Counted from the first letter of the stretch, positions 44,060-52,283 are shown. The stretch: 55,457 nucleotides of DNA from Bacteroidota bacterium (GCA_022567155.1 JADFHN010000021.1:1-55457); one strand, 5' to 3'. Numbers and translations are program-made. Notes: a model not told the origin generated them from the sequence alone.

Positions 44060-45673
44060 TTGAAAAATAAAAAATTGCCTCTCGTTGCCTATTTCTCAAT
44101 GGAATATGCAATTGATAACAACATGAAGACGTATGCTGGAGGCCTTGGTATTCTTGCAGGTGACTATATGAAGGGCGCCAAAGATCATAATTTTCCGATT
44201 GTCGGCATTGGCATCAAATGGAAGCAGGGATATACCGATCAGCTGGTGGACGACCGGGGTAAACCATATGATACCTATCACAACTATACGTATGACTTCT
44301 TAAAAGACACCAGCGCAGAGGTTTCGGTTACCATCAGAAATGTAGAAGTAAGATGCAAGGTATGGAAACTCGATACATTTGGTACGGCGCCCTTATACCT
44401 GCTGGATACGGATATCCCCGAAAATACAGAGCCATGGATTACGGGCCAGTTATACGGCTGGTTCGGTGAAGAACGTATTGCCCAGGAAATGGTGCTGGGC
44501 ATTGCAGGCGTTCGGGCACTGCGAAAACTGGGTATTGAGGTGGACGTTTACCACTTTAACGAAGGGCATGCCTTGTTTGCCGGCTTTGAGCTGATACACG
44601 AAAAAATGTCGGTAGGTGCATCTTTCGAAGAGGCCTGGAGAGAAAGCAAAGAGGAAATTGTATTTACCACACACACACCGGTTGTACAGGGAAACGAAAC
44701 CCACCCCATTGACAGGATTATGTATATGGGCGCCAACCTTGGCTTGAATAGCAAACAACTCCGTCTTCTGGGAGGAACGCCATTCAACATGACCGTTGGG
44801 GGGCTGAGATTATCACGAAAATCCAATGCGGTGGCACAGCTTCATGGTAAAACGGCAAATAAAATGTGGCGTCATATTTCGAACCGGTCCGAAATAATCG
44901 CGATCACCAATGCCATTCATCTTCCTACCTGGGTTGATCCGAAAATGATCAGCGCGGCCGAAAACGGCAAACCGCTTATGCCGTTGCATCAGAAAAACAA
45001 ACAAAAACTTATTGCCTTTATCAATAAAAGAAATGGCGTACAACTCAGGGAAGACCGGCTTATTATCGGGTTTTCCAGACGGGTTGCCCTTTATAAGCGT
45101 TCCAACCTGATTTTTACCAAACCGGAAGTTATTGAACCGTTGCTGAAAAATCAGAAAATACAACTGGTATTCTCCGGAAAAGCCCATCCGCTGGACGATA
45201 AGGGCAAAGAAATAGTGGCCAACCTTGTTGCTATGAGCAAAATATATCCGAAATCAGTTGTTTTCCTTGAAAATTACGACATGGAGATTGGCACCCTGTT
45301 AACCCGAGGCTCGGATGTGTGGCTCAACAACCCCCGCCGGCCCATGGAAGCCAGTGGTACATCGGGAATGAAAGCCGCCATGAACGGTGTGCTGAATCTC
45401 AGCATACTCGACGGGTGGTGGCCCGAAGTATGCGATCATGGCGTAAACGGCTGGCAGTTCGGCAATGGTTTTGAAAGTGATTCAGACAAAAAATCGGATG
45501 CGCATGACCTGAACGCCTTATACAAGGTGCTGCTCGAAGAGGTGCTGCCATCCTATTATGATACACCGCAAAAATGGGAAGAAATGATGCGTAACAGCAT
45601 TGTGAGTACCCGCCATCAGTTTGACATCAAGCGGATGCTGGAAGAGTATTTCGAAAAATTATATCAAAAATGA
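44060..45673 (+). CDS. glgP: Alpha-glucan phosphorylase (GT35, short family)
   Basis: 537 residues. The start is TTG at 44060, giving 'LPLVAYFSMEYAIDNN', which aligns with the family opening; the first internal ATG (44099) would cut into it. 'TYAGGLGILAGDYMKGA', 'VYHFNEGHALFAGFELI', 'THTPVVQGNETH' and 'GFSRRVALYKRSNLI' are family motifs. The PLP Lys is in 'RRPMEASGTSGMKAAMNG'. It phosphorolyses alpha-1,4-glucans to glucose 1-phosphate in the cytoplasm. Shorter than E. coli GlgP (about 815), as is normal for the 'more P-ylases' subfamily. Confidence 0.9.
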   Translation: MKNKKLPLVAYFSMEYAIDNNMKTYAGGLGILAGDYMKGAKDHNFPIVGIGIKWKQGYTDQLVDDRGKPYDTYHNYTYDFLKDTSAEVSVTIRNVEVRCKVWKLDTFGTAPLYLLDTDIPENTEPWITGQLYGWFGEERIAQEMVLGIAGVRALRKLGIEVDVYHFNEGHALFAGFELIHEKMSVGASFEEAWRESKEEIVFTTHTPVVQGNETHPIDRIMYMGANLGLNSKQLRLLGGTPFNMTVGGLRLSRKSNAVAQLHGKTANKMWRHISNRSEIIAITNAIHLPTWVDPKMISAAENGKPLMPLHQKNKQKLIAFINKRNGVQLREDRLIIGFSRRVALYKRSNLIFTKPEVIEPLLKNQKIQLVFSGKAHPLDDKGKEIVANLVAMSKIYPKSVVFLENYDMEIGTLLTRGSDVWLNNPRRPMEASGTSGMKAAMNGVLNLSILDGWWPEVCDHGVNGWQFGNGFESDSDKKSDAHDLNALYKVLLEEVLPSYYDTPQKWEEMMRNSIVSTRHQFDIKRMLEEYFEKLYQK

Positions 45674-45743
45674 CGCACGATTAGCTGATAAAAATCAGGC
45701 GTTGTAATTGATGCCTGTTCTGGTATTTTTAGGCTATTATTGA

Positions 45744-45751
45744 TAGTTTTG
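45744..45751 (+). promoter_or_regulatory. -7 element TAGTTTTG before tRNA-Cys
   Basis: TAGTTTTG is an exact TAnnTTTG match 73 bases upstream of the tRNA. The -33 side is weak. Confidence 0.35.
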
Positions 45752-45823
45752 CACCATTACGGTAAGCAAGTCTTCATAGCCAGAGCTAAGGCGGCTTAAT
45801 TACGTTAAAAACGGATAAAAAAT

Positions 45824-45894
45824 GGTGCTGTGGCCGAGCGGCTAGGCGGAGGTCTGCAAAACCTTATACAGCGGTTCGAATCCGCTCAGCACCT
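45824..45894 (+). tRNA. tRNA-Cys (GCA)
   Basis: 71 bases fold as a tRNA. Acceptor GGTGCTG/CAGCACC with discriminator T; D arm around GGCCGAGC; anticodon stem GAGGT/ACCTT around CTGCAAA with anticodon GCA; T arm GCGG/CCGC with TTCGAAT loop. The T discriminator is typical of tRNA-Cys. CCA is not encoded. A strong terminator follows 14 bases later. Confidence 0.95.
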
Positions 45895-45907
45895 CAACAA
45901 GTAATGG

Positions 45908-45938
45908 CCGCCCCGCAAAAGCGGGGCGGTTTTTATTT
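45908..45938 (+). terminator. Rho-independent terminator after tRNA-Cys
   Basis: CCGCCCCGC-AAAA-GCGGGGCGG is a perfect 9-bp stem followed by TTTTTATTT. Confidence 0.9.
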
Positions 45939-45939
45939 G

Positions 45940-46048
45940 GAAGTGACGTTTGAATTTATTTAAGAAGTCACCTGCAAATAAAACGTCACGAAGTGGCGGC
46001 CATTACTTGTTGAAAGGACCCCAATACCGGATCGCCGAGCAAAGCGAG
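45940..46048 (+). repeat. 109-bp direct repeat, copy 1
   Basis: Starts GAAGTGACGTTTGAATTTAT and ends near GAGCAAAGCGAG. It contains at 45995-46013 the exact reverse complement of the 19 bases that follow the tRNA acceptor (45894-45912), so tRNA tail and repeat can form a long hairpin around the terminator. Copy 2 is at 46233-46341 with only a few differences. Confidence 0.85.
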
Positions 46049-46094
46049 GCAATCCGCTTTTCAGGGGGAATTCAAAATATAACCCTGAAATGGT

Positions 46095-46147
46095 ACAAGT
46101 CTCGCTTTTACACCAGGCGATCGCTGGAAAACATGCGCAAGATTTGG
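46095..46147 (+). repeat. Dispersed repeat, copy A
   Basis: ACAAGTCTCGCT...GGCTGGAAAAC-type sequence that recurs at 48703-48753. The copies share ACAAGTCTCGCT, GCTGGAAAAC, TGCGC and GATTTGG in order. Confidence 0.5.
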
Positions 46148-46232
46148 AGAGGTAAGAATCTAGAAGTAACCTGCTCTGCCGTCAGGTGAACTTCCGCACC
46201 AGCGAAGTCACGGAAGTAACTTCCGCGCCTGA

Positions 46233-46341
46233 GAAGTGACGTATGAATTTATTTAAGAAGTCACCTGCAAATAAAACGTCATGAAGTGGCGGCCATTACT
46301 TGTTGACAGGACCCCAATACCGGATCGCCGAGCGAAGCGAG
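46233..46341 (+). repeat. 109-bp direct repeat, copy 2
   Basis: Near-identical to 45940-46048, same orientation, again carrying the reverse complement of the tRNA-Cys 3' flank (46288-46306). Confidence 0.85.
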
Positions 46342-46449
46342 ATAATCCACACTACACTCAACTCTGTGAGATAACAGCAAACAAGTATGTACCTACATAC
46401 CCTGCAAGGTCCCGTAAAAGCGGGATTTTTATTTATTGATACGATCTAA

Positions 46450-46622
46450 CCTGAATAATTCATGAATAATCTATTACGCATTCCAATTACCTACCATTCA
46501 AGCACTTGCTCGAATTTTGGTACTCAACGTAGCTCGCTACGCCTCCGTTCCAAAATTCTGTGCGAGCACTTGACTGTCAGATACTTGAAACGCTCATAAC
46601 AAAGATTCATGAATTAATCAGG
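46450..46622. repeat. MITE-like element with nested inverted repeats
   Basis: Outer arms CCTGAATAATTCATGAAT (46450-46467) and ATTCATGAATTAATCAGG (46605-46622) are inverted with one mismatch. Inside, about 22-base imperfect arms (46499-46520 and 46550-46572) frame a GTAGCTCGCTAC core. About 173 bp, no coding capacity; looks like a small non-autonomous element. Confidence 0.5.
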
Positions 46623-46663
46623 CTAAACTTATATGAGCGTCAAAGAAATAAAAATGCTTTGAC

Positions 46664-46699
46664 TACACCAACAACGTGTCAGGTTCACACGCGGGTTAG
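46664..46699 (-). other. attC-like hairpin after the cyclase gene
   Basis: On the minus strand GGCTAAC...CGTGT-N7-ACACG...GTTGGTG forms a short hairpin with integron-core-like ends, inside a wider TGCTTTG/CAAAGCA pair (46654-46660 and 46706-46712) followed by TTTTTATTT. GGCTAAC complements the GTTGGCC at the presumed 5' junction of this cassette (47583-47589) with one wobble. It could equally be an ordinary terminator. Confidence 0.35.
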
Positions 46700-46716
46700 C
46701 CATCCCAAAGCAAACT

Positions 46717-47541
46717 TTATGCTTCCCGCGACTCGACTTTGTACACTCGAATGGCTTGGTCGAATCCTTTGAAGACTATTTCGCCCAGGTCGGAGAATGG
46801 CAGCGTCTTGCCCTGGCACAAATCCCGAACCACCTGCGCGACAAGGATCTGGCCTGGCTCAGAATGGGAACATAGGCGAGCCGCCAGTATAACCGCAGTA
46901 CCAAACAGGTCGCCATGTTCCTCTATGGGCTCTCCGGCGCTAAGGCCTATCCTTAGATACAGCTCCTCATCAGGGTTGGCCTGATTATGGGCATCAAACG
47001 CTTCTTGAATCTCCATAGCGCACTTGACTGCGTCGGATACAGATACAAAGGAAGCCATAATCCCGTCGCCGGTGTGCTTGACTTCATTTCCCCGGTGATC
47101 CCGAAGTGCGTTACGCGTAAGCACATTGTGGATATGAAGCAGATGCAGGGCTTTAGTATCACCAAACATGGTGGTCATCATGGTAGAATCTTGCAAATCG
47201 GTGAACATGATAGCTCGAAAAGCACCTTCAATTGCAACCTCCTCGGACGTTTCAACCGGGGCAGGATCCTGCAACCTACCCAAGAATGACTCCACGATAG
47301 TTGGATCTACTTCGATGATTTCGTGAGGCACCATTCCGTGAGCCTCATTATGGGCATTTTGGATTGCTTCCTTGTTTGCAGCATCAATAAGGCAAAAGAT
47401 TGTACTACGGGCTTCATCGCACCAATATGTCAGGAATTTGACCCCGTGCTTATCTTGTATCTCTATGTCCTTTTCATGGGCAAGGGCAACCGCATGTTGG
47501 GTTAATCCCTCAACGAAATGACGGTCCATATAAATTGGCAT
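46717..47541 (-). CDS. DUF4242-class III adenylate/guanylate cyclase fusion
   Basis: 274 residues. Residues 1-95 resemble DUF4242 (SCO4226-like small alpha/beta domain; 'MPIYMDRHFVEGLT', 'VKFLTYWCDEARSTIFCLIDA'). Residues 105-265 form a class III cyclase catalytic domain: metal Asp in 'IMFTDLQDST' and 'KHTGDGIMASF', dimer and ribose region 'GTAVILAARLCSHSEPGQILVA'. It would make cAMP or cGMP in the cytoplasm. Bacteroidota seldom encode such fusions, and base composition is richer in GC than the local average, suggesting transfer. It lies directly downstream of copy 1 of the attI-like element. Confidence 0.82.
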   Translation of the reverse strand: MPIYMDRHFVEGLTQHAVALAHEKDIEIQDKHGVKFLTYWCDEARSTIFCLIDAANKEAIQNAHNEAHGMVPHEIIEVDPTIVESFLGRLQDPAPVETSEEVAIEGAFRAIMFTDLQDSTMMTTMFGDTKALHLLHIHNVLTRNALRDHRGNEVKHTGDGIMASFVSVSDAVKCAMEIQEAFDAHNQANPDEELYLRIGLSAGEPIEEHGDLFGTAVILAARLCSHSEPGQILVAQVVRDLCQGKTLPFSDLGEIVFKGFDQAIRVYKVESREA

Positions 47542-47588
47542 GTCTTATCTCTTTATATAAATTTATGCTGATAGTTCAGGTAGGCCAA

Positions 47589-47662
47589 CATATATTCTAC
47601 TGCCAATATCAGCGCTACATTAAATATACAGCGTATTATTTTATCCGGAAATATAATGAATG
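47589..47662 (-). promoter_or_regulatory. attI/Pc-like element, copy 1
   Basis: Shares a 27-base identical run with the copy beside intI (47587-47613 versus 55190-55216) and a second 17-base run including ATACAGCGTATTA. On the minus strand it ends at GAATATATG, then G|TTGGCC, and the cyclase gene starts 48 bases further on. Confidence 0.6.
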
Positions 47663-47699
47663 TTTTTCTGAACTATTGTGAAGCGCAGTATAAGATATT

Positions 47700-48359
47700 T
47701 TATTTTGGTTGCTTTACAGTTCTCAAATAAGGTTTTACTGTTTCCCAACCATCTGGAAACATTGTTTCAGCTTCTTCATTGGAAACAGAGGGTACGATGA
47801 TTACATCGTCACCATCTTTCCAATTTACAGGGGTGGCTACTTTGTGTTTTACTGTTAACTGCATAGAATCGATGACTCTTAAGATTTCATCGAAATTACG
47901 TCCTGTTGTCATTGGATAGGTTAACATTAATTTAATCTTTTTATCCGGGTCAATAATGAATACTGATCGAACTGTCGCATTTGTCATCGCTGTGCGTCCT
48001 TCTGATGTACCTTCTTCTTCAGCAGGCAGCATGTTATATAATTTTGCAACAGCTAAATCACTATCACCTATCATTGGATAATTAATAGCGTGCCCTTGAG
48101 TTTCTTCTATATCCTTAGCCCATTCAGTATGGTCTTCTACCGGGTCAACACTTAAACCGATAACTTTACAATTCCTCTTGGTGAATTCGGGCTCGAGGCC
48201 AGCCATATAACCTAATTCAGTGGTACATACGGGCGTAAAATCTTTAGGATGTGAAAACAAAACTCCCCAGCTATCACCTAACCATTCATGGAAATTTATT
48301 TCCCCGTGAGTGGTTTGGGCTGTGAAGTCAGGCGCTTCGTCGTTGATTCTAAGTGACAT
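47700..48359 (-). CDS. 1-Cys peroxiredoxin (Prx6/AhpE-like type)
   Basis: 219 residues. The peroxidatic Cys is in 'HPKDFTPVCTTELGYMAG' with the T-x-x-C motif and Arg 'SEGRTAMTNATVRSVFIIDP' downstream. There is no resolving Cys in the C-terminal part, and 'KHKVATPVNWKDGDDVIIVPS' with 'PYLRTVKQ' is the long C-terminal arm of the Prx6 class. Cytoplasmic hydroperoxide reduction. Preceded by copy 2 of the attI-like element (48438-48509), about 80 bases upstream. Confidence 0.93.
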   Translation of the reverse strand: MSLRINDEAPDFTAQTTHGEINFHEWLGDSWGVLFSHPKDFTPVCTTELGYMAGLEPEFTKRNCKVIGLSVDPVEDHTEWAKDIEETQGHAINYPMIGDSDLAVAKLYNMLPAEEEGTSEGRTAMTNATVRSVFIIDPDKKIKLMLTYPMTTGRNFDEILRVIDSMQLTVKHKVATPVNWKDGDDVIIVPSVSNEEAETMFPDGWETVKPYLRTVKQPK

Positions 48360-48437
48360 TATGTTCTCTTTAAATTTTAATTAAGTGAAAGATTTATTGT
48401 AAATAAATATTGAAAGATCTCTAAAATTGCAAACAAT

Positions 48438-48509
48438 CATTCTACTGCCAATGGCGGTATTACAGTAAATATACATCATAATATCCGGATAACAAAAAAA
48501 TGAATATTT
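48438..48509 (-). promoter_or_regulatory. attI/Pc-like element, copy 2
   Basis: Aligns with copies 1, 3 and 4: TTCTACTGCCAAT, TAAATATACA and ATATCCGG in the same order and spacing. On the minus strand TTTG, 19 bases, TATATTTA resembles a promoter. The junction side (ATTG|TTTGCA) is not a good core. Confidence 0.55.
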
Positions 48510-48702
48510 CCCTCCCCTGGTACAAGTCCTGGCGCTGACAATAGAATAAGTCTGACTTGTGCCAAAATTGATTTACTGATTTGCTGATTTACTGATTTGA
48601 TATTCGACTGCTCGAAATTCGAATAACTTTTACCTTTAGCCTTCGGCTTTCCACCTTCGACTGCGTCTTCGGCGGACAAAGTGAGCTATTAGCTTTCCTG
48701 TC

Positions 48703-48753
48703 ACAAGTCTCGCTATCGGGGGGAAAGGCTGGAAAACTTGCGCCGGATTTGGT
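48703..48753 (+). repeat. Dispersed repeat, copy B
   Basis: Second copy of the sequence at 46095-46147; ACAAGTCTCGCT and GGCTGGAAAAC are shared. Confidence 0.5.
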
Positions 48754-48785
48754 CCGAAATATTGGATCCATTAAATATATCTTCA

Positions 48786-50771
48786 TTATTCGAGATCATG
48801 CGTTAAATCAGCGACATCGATGATCTTATCCGGCGGTCCAAGGACAAAAAGTACATCGTTAGCACAAATTTGTATTTCTCCATGTGGATTAGACAATATT
48901 TCCGAGTTCCGGCGTATTGCCAATACGGTAACTCCATATTTTTTTCTCAACTCTATCTGAGCTAACGATTTCCCGACCAGGCGTGACCTATCTCCAACCC
49001 GTAATGTACTGATTTCGAAATCGGGAAACTGAAGCTTTAAATCAGACAAAGATGCCCGCTTTTGGGAAAGGCTCCGAAACATCTCATAACCTTCCGCGCG
49101 CACTTTAGCTATGAACTTTTCGATGTCATCTCTCGGTACAAGATATTTTCTCAAAACACGGGTAAAGATTTCCACTGATGTTTCAAATTCTTCCGGAATG
49201 ATATCGTCAGCACCCAATTCTTGCAATAGCTTCATCTCCCGAATATAACGGGTACGTACAATCAAATGTACTTTCGGACTGAGCCTGCGGATGGTTTCAG
49301 TAATCCTGCGGGTAGCCGGGGGATCGCTTATGGCTACGACGGCAACTTTCGCACTTTTGATTTTAACATTCTTAAGCACTGCTTCTTGAGATGCATCGCC
49401 AAAATAAATTGTTTCGCCCCTGGCCTGTTCGCTTCTCACTGTTTCCGGGTTCATCTCAATAATGACATAAGGAATATTTACCATCCTCGCAGCACGCGCT
49501 ACATTTCTACCGTTCACACCATAGCCGACTATAACAAGGTAATCCTTTTGTTCGGAAATTTTGATCTCCGAAACAGGCAAGAAACCGTATTTTAACTTTT
49601 GGGGCAAGGGCATTTTAAGGATAGTATCCGCAATACGAGGGGCCAGATTAATAATAAAGGGCGTCGCCGCCATAGTTAGAATGGAGAAGGCCAAAAATAG
49701 CTGATACAAATCTCCGCTGAGTAAATTATGCTCAACGCCTGTTCTGGATAAAATAAATGAAAACTCCCCAACCTGACCAAGCGCCAGACCAACCAGAATC
49801 GCGGTGCGAAGTGGAAAACCCAATACAATTGTTGCAAAACCGGCTATCAGCGATTTTACTACCAAAACCGCGAAGGCAATCAGGAGAATAGTGCCCGGAT
49901 GTTGGAAAAAGAACTCTATATTCAACAGCATGCCAATGGAAACAAAAAAGAAGCTGGTAAAGACGTCACGGAAAGGTGCCATATTTCCGATTGCCTGATG
50001 GCTGTATTCAGATTCAGAAATGATCAGCCCCGCTAAAAAAGCACCCAATGCAAGAGAAAGGCCCGCACTGGAAGTTATCCAGGCAATAGAAAGACATATT
50101 ACGATTACGCTCAACAAAAAAAGTTCCTGGCTGCGCGTTTTGGTAATGTGATACAAAACCTGTGGCACGATCCATTTAGCACTTATAATTACGAACACGA
50201 TGATCCCAATCCCTTTGGCAAAAAGAAAGAGTACTGATTCTATCGTTCCTACAGAGGTCCCCGCCAGAATTGGCGTAAGTAATATCATTGGAACAATAAT
50301 AATGTCCTGGAAAATCAAGATTCCTAGAGTCGTCAGCCCATGAGGACTGTCAACTTCGGCCCTTTGCTGAACAAGTTTTAAGACAATGGCCGTACTGCTG
50401 AGGGATACCAGAAATCCAATAAAAATTGACTGGCCAATAGGTTGTCCAAATTGTCTGGCTATAAAAAAAGAAATTATAAGCGTTATTGATACCTGCAAGG
50501 AACCGCCTACCAGGAATGATTTCTTTATTTTCAACAGTTTTTCAAGCGAGAATTCCATCCCAATGGTAAACAGCAGCAACACAACACCGACTTCAGCCAG
50601 AACTTCAACTTCATGAACTGCCTTCACCAGTCCAAGTCCATAAGGTCCGGTCAATATCCCGGTTAGGAGAAATCCCACAATTACCGGCACCTTAAGCCGA
50701 TGGCATATAAATAGGATTACAACCGATAGCCCAAAGATGATGACAATGTCATTTAATAGCGCTATTTCCAT
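48786..50771 (-). CDS. CPA2-type cation:proton antiporter with TrkA domains
   Basis: 661 residues. The N-terminal 385 residues form a 12-13 helix CPA2 exchanger ('LTGILTGPYGLGLV', 'LSSTAIVLKLVQQR', 'LGAFLAGLIISESEYSHQ'). 'DYLVIVGYGVNGRNVARAA' near residue 410 opens an NAD-binding RCK/TrkA-N domain, and residues 570-655 are a TrkA-C domain. KefB/KefC-like glutathione-gated or K+/H+ exchange at the inner membrane. It is probably a normal chromosomal gene between integron-like segments. Confidence 0.9.
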   Translation of the reverse strand: MEIALLNDIVIIFGLSVVILFICHRLKVPVIVGFLLTGILTGPYGLGLVKAVHEVEVLAEVGVVLLLFTIGMEFSLEKLLKIKKSFLVGGSLQVSITLIISFFIARQFGQPIGQSIFIGFLVSLSSTAIVLKLVQQRAEVDSPHGLTTLGILIFQDIIIVPMILLTPILAGTSVGTIESVLFLFAKGIGIIVFVIISAKWIVPQVLYHITKTRSQELFLLSVIVICLSIAWITSSAGLSLALGAFLAGLIISESEYSHQAIGNMAPFRDVFTSFFFVSIGMLLNIEFFFQHPGTILLIAFAVLVVKSLIAGFATIVLGFPLRTAILVGLALGQVGEFSFILSRTGVEHNLLSGDLYQLFLAFSILTMAATPFIINLAPRIADTILKMPLPQKLKYGFLPVSEIKISEQKDYLVIVGYGVNGRNVARAARMVNIPYVIIEMNPETVRSEQARGETIYFGDASQEAVLKNVKIKSAKVAVVAISDPPATRRITETIRRLSPKVHLIVRTRYIREMKLLQELGADDIIPEEFETSVEIFTRVLRKYLVPRDDIEKFIAKVRAEGYEMFRSLSQKRASLSDLKLQFPDFEISTLRVGDRSRLVGKSLAQIELRKKYGVTVLAIRRNSEILSNPHGEIQICANDVLFVLGPPDKIIDVADLTHDLE

Positions 50772-50939
50772 ATTCCAATTAACCTTTGAGTTTCATATCA
50801 AAAAGCCCCACGCACAGTAAAATGTGCAATGCCGATTACTTCTTCCTACAAGCACGCAGCACCAAAAGAGAGCATGAACTGCGAGAGGTTTTATAGTACA
50901 ACTTACTTTTAAAATAAACCTTTGAGAGGGCACAAAACT

Positions 50940-50985
50940 GTCCAACAAGTAGGAGCCTTCTCGTCCGCTCCACACATTGTTATGT
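50940..50985 (-). other. attC-like site after the lipoprotein gene
   Basis: 46 bases on the minus strand, starting ACATAAC and ending GTTGGAC (matches GTTRRRY). TAACAA pairs with TTGTTGG and GTGGAGC with GCTCCTAC with bulges, leaving AGCGGACGAG in the loop, as in environmental attC sites. It lies about 85 bases after the lipoprotein stop, in the correct orientation. Confidence 0.6.
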
Positions 50986-51070
50986 GTCAACTTAATTATA
51001 ATCTCAACGTTGGCTGCTGTTTTTTCATTTGTTAAGCTAATTATCCCTAAAGGTGTATGGTTTATTTGTT

Positions 51071-51685
51071 TTAACGGGTAGTAAGTAATACACTTTTACC
51101 ATTGATTCCTTCAATCGTTATATCATCGATCCAAAAACTACCCGGATGTAGTATGTTCATTTCAATACGAATCCTATCGAATTTATTTTCCGATGGCATT
51201 TTATAATTATATTCATAATGTTTCCATGTGTCTATTTTTTCTTTTGATTTAACAATCGTTTCATACTTTCCATCAAAAGCACTCACACCTCCGATTTTTA
51301 TAAAAAACTCACATCCATCATTTTTAATCCAAAAACTAACCCTGTATGTCTCCCCAGGAATGGCTTTGTATTCATTGCTTAATCCAGGTGAATGCCATCC
51401 ACCAGTAGCAGAACATTCGCGAACTAAGAATTTCAATGATTGTCTTCCCTCTTTGTATTCAGTAGTATCAATAACTAAATCATAGTCTCCTGTTGGGATT
51501 GTTTTTGGTGTGTAAATGAGCCAATTTACAGGTAAACCGGATTCCGTAACTTCAAAGCTGCCATTCATACCAGCAGTTTTGTCCTGAATGGTCTCACTCA
51601 TTTTAGTACAACCATATAGTAAGACAATTGCCAGTATGGTTATTATTAAGACAACGTTACTGGTCCTGTAAGTTACCGTTTTCAT
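51071..51685 (-). CDS. Lipoprotein with carbohydrate-binding-like sandwich
   Basis: 204 residues from ATG at 51685 (MKTVTYRTSNVVLII); a longer frame to 51832 runs into the repeat element and is unlikely. Lipobox 'AIVLLYGC'. 'MNGSFEVTESGLPVNWLIYTP', 'EGRQSLKFLVRECSATGGWHSPGL', 'YRVSFWIKNDGCEFFIKIGG' and 'KFDRIRIEMNILHPGSFWIDDITIE' are features of CBM4/9/22-like jelly-roll domains that bind carbohydrate. No enzyme domain is attached. It is preceded by attI-like copy 3 and followed by an attC-like site, so it may be an integron cassette gene. Confidence 0.75.
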   Translation of the reverse strand: MKTVTYRTSNVVLIITILAIVLLYGCTKMSETIQDKTAGMNGSFEVTESGLPVNWLIYTPKTIPTGDYDLVIDTTEYKEGRQSLKFLVRECSATGGWHSPGLSNEYKAIPGETYRVSFWIKNDGCEFFIKIGGVSAFDGKYETIVKSKEKIDTWKHYEYNYKMPSENKFDRIRIEMNILHPGSFWIDDITIEGINGKSVLLTTR

Positions 51686-51805
51686 GCTATTCCCTTTTTT
51701 TTGTTTAAATTTAGTTACCACCAGTTGCTGTATAGAGTCATTGTTCTTATAATTACAGTTCAGCATATAAAACACAATTGCGTTTATCCTTACCGTTAAA
51801 TATAC

Positions 51806-51877
51806 CATATTTTCTACTGTCAACAGAAGCATTTCGCTAATATACAGGGTATTATCAGGTAAAAAATGGATATTTTC
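51806..51877 (-). promoter_or_regulatory. attI/Pc-like element, copy 3
   Basis: Same order of TTCTACTG, TAATATACAG, GTATTATC and AAAAAATGGATATTT as the other copies. On the minus strand the junction is AAATATG|GTATAT; this agrees at five of seven bases with GTTATGT, the complement of the attC-like site downstream. Confidence 0.5.
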
Positions 51878-51970
51878 ATAGATTAATATTAAAAATGAGA
51901 TTAGAATAGAAGGATTGAATTGCCGGGTCTTATTGGTGATTGAAGTATTTTATGCAAACTATCGGATGGC

Positions 51971-52045
51971 AGTTAACCTGACGCAAATGCTCAATACCCT
52001 TTATGTCGAGGTGAAACGGGAACGTGATTGCGCTCGCAGTTGAAC
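51971..52045. other. Possible attC-like palindrome
   Basis: AGTTAAC (51971-51977) and GTTGAAC (52039-52045) flank CTGACGCAA and TTGCGCTCGCAG, which pair with bulges. An inner CGAGGT/ACCTCG pair is also present (52006-52051). It could be the attC of the DUF418 gene or of something now lost, but the cores do not match the expected GCCTAAC, so confidence is low. Confidence 0.3.
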
Positions 52046-52100
52046 CTCGTGATATGTGCGCATTTTCAAATACTCATTCTACAAAAAGGTAAGTTAATTT

Positions 52101-52283
52101 TTACACACACCATAGCAATAAAAAAGCAATTAGGTTGATTACAGCCAATAATATAAAAAAAGTAAAGAACCTTATTAGTACGTTGAATTTAGCAATTTTC
52201 CCTGTATATATTAGCTGGTAGTCAACAATATTCGTTCCTTGAAAAAACTTGACAATACTTCTAATTTCGAATTGGTTGCCGCT
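52101..52283 (-). pseudogene. Start-less reading frame with a coding-like peptide
   Basis: 60 codons open from a TAA at 52284 to TAA at 52101, overlapping the 3' end of the DUF418 gene by 23 bases. The peptide (VKFFQGTNIVDYQLIYTGKI, then a C-terminal helix FFILLAVINLIAFLLLW) looks protein-like, but no ATG, GTG or TTG is in frame. Probably the 3' fragment of a lost membrane-protein gene; may be chance. Confidence 0.25.

Larger units (their letters stand above)
48360..48785. other. Intergenic region with repeats upstream of the peroxiredoxin gene
   Basis: Contains attI-like copy 2 (48438-48509), a short TTTACTGATTTG tandem (about 48570-48599) and dispersed repeat copy B (48703-48753). No gene seen. 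Confidence 0.6.

Noticed and set aside
45950-46189. 79-codon plus-strand ORF after tRNA-Cys
   Set aside because: Runs through the direct repeat and dispersed repeat; the peptide has no recognisable features.
51686-51832. N-terminal extension of the lipoprotein ORF
   Set aside because: The extra 49 residues come from the repeat element and precede a clear lipoprotein signal peptide.
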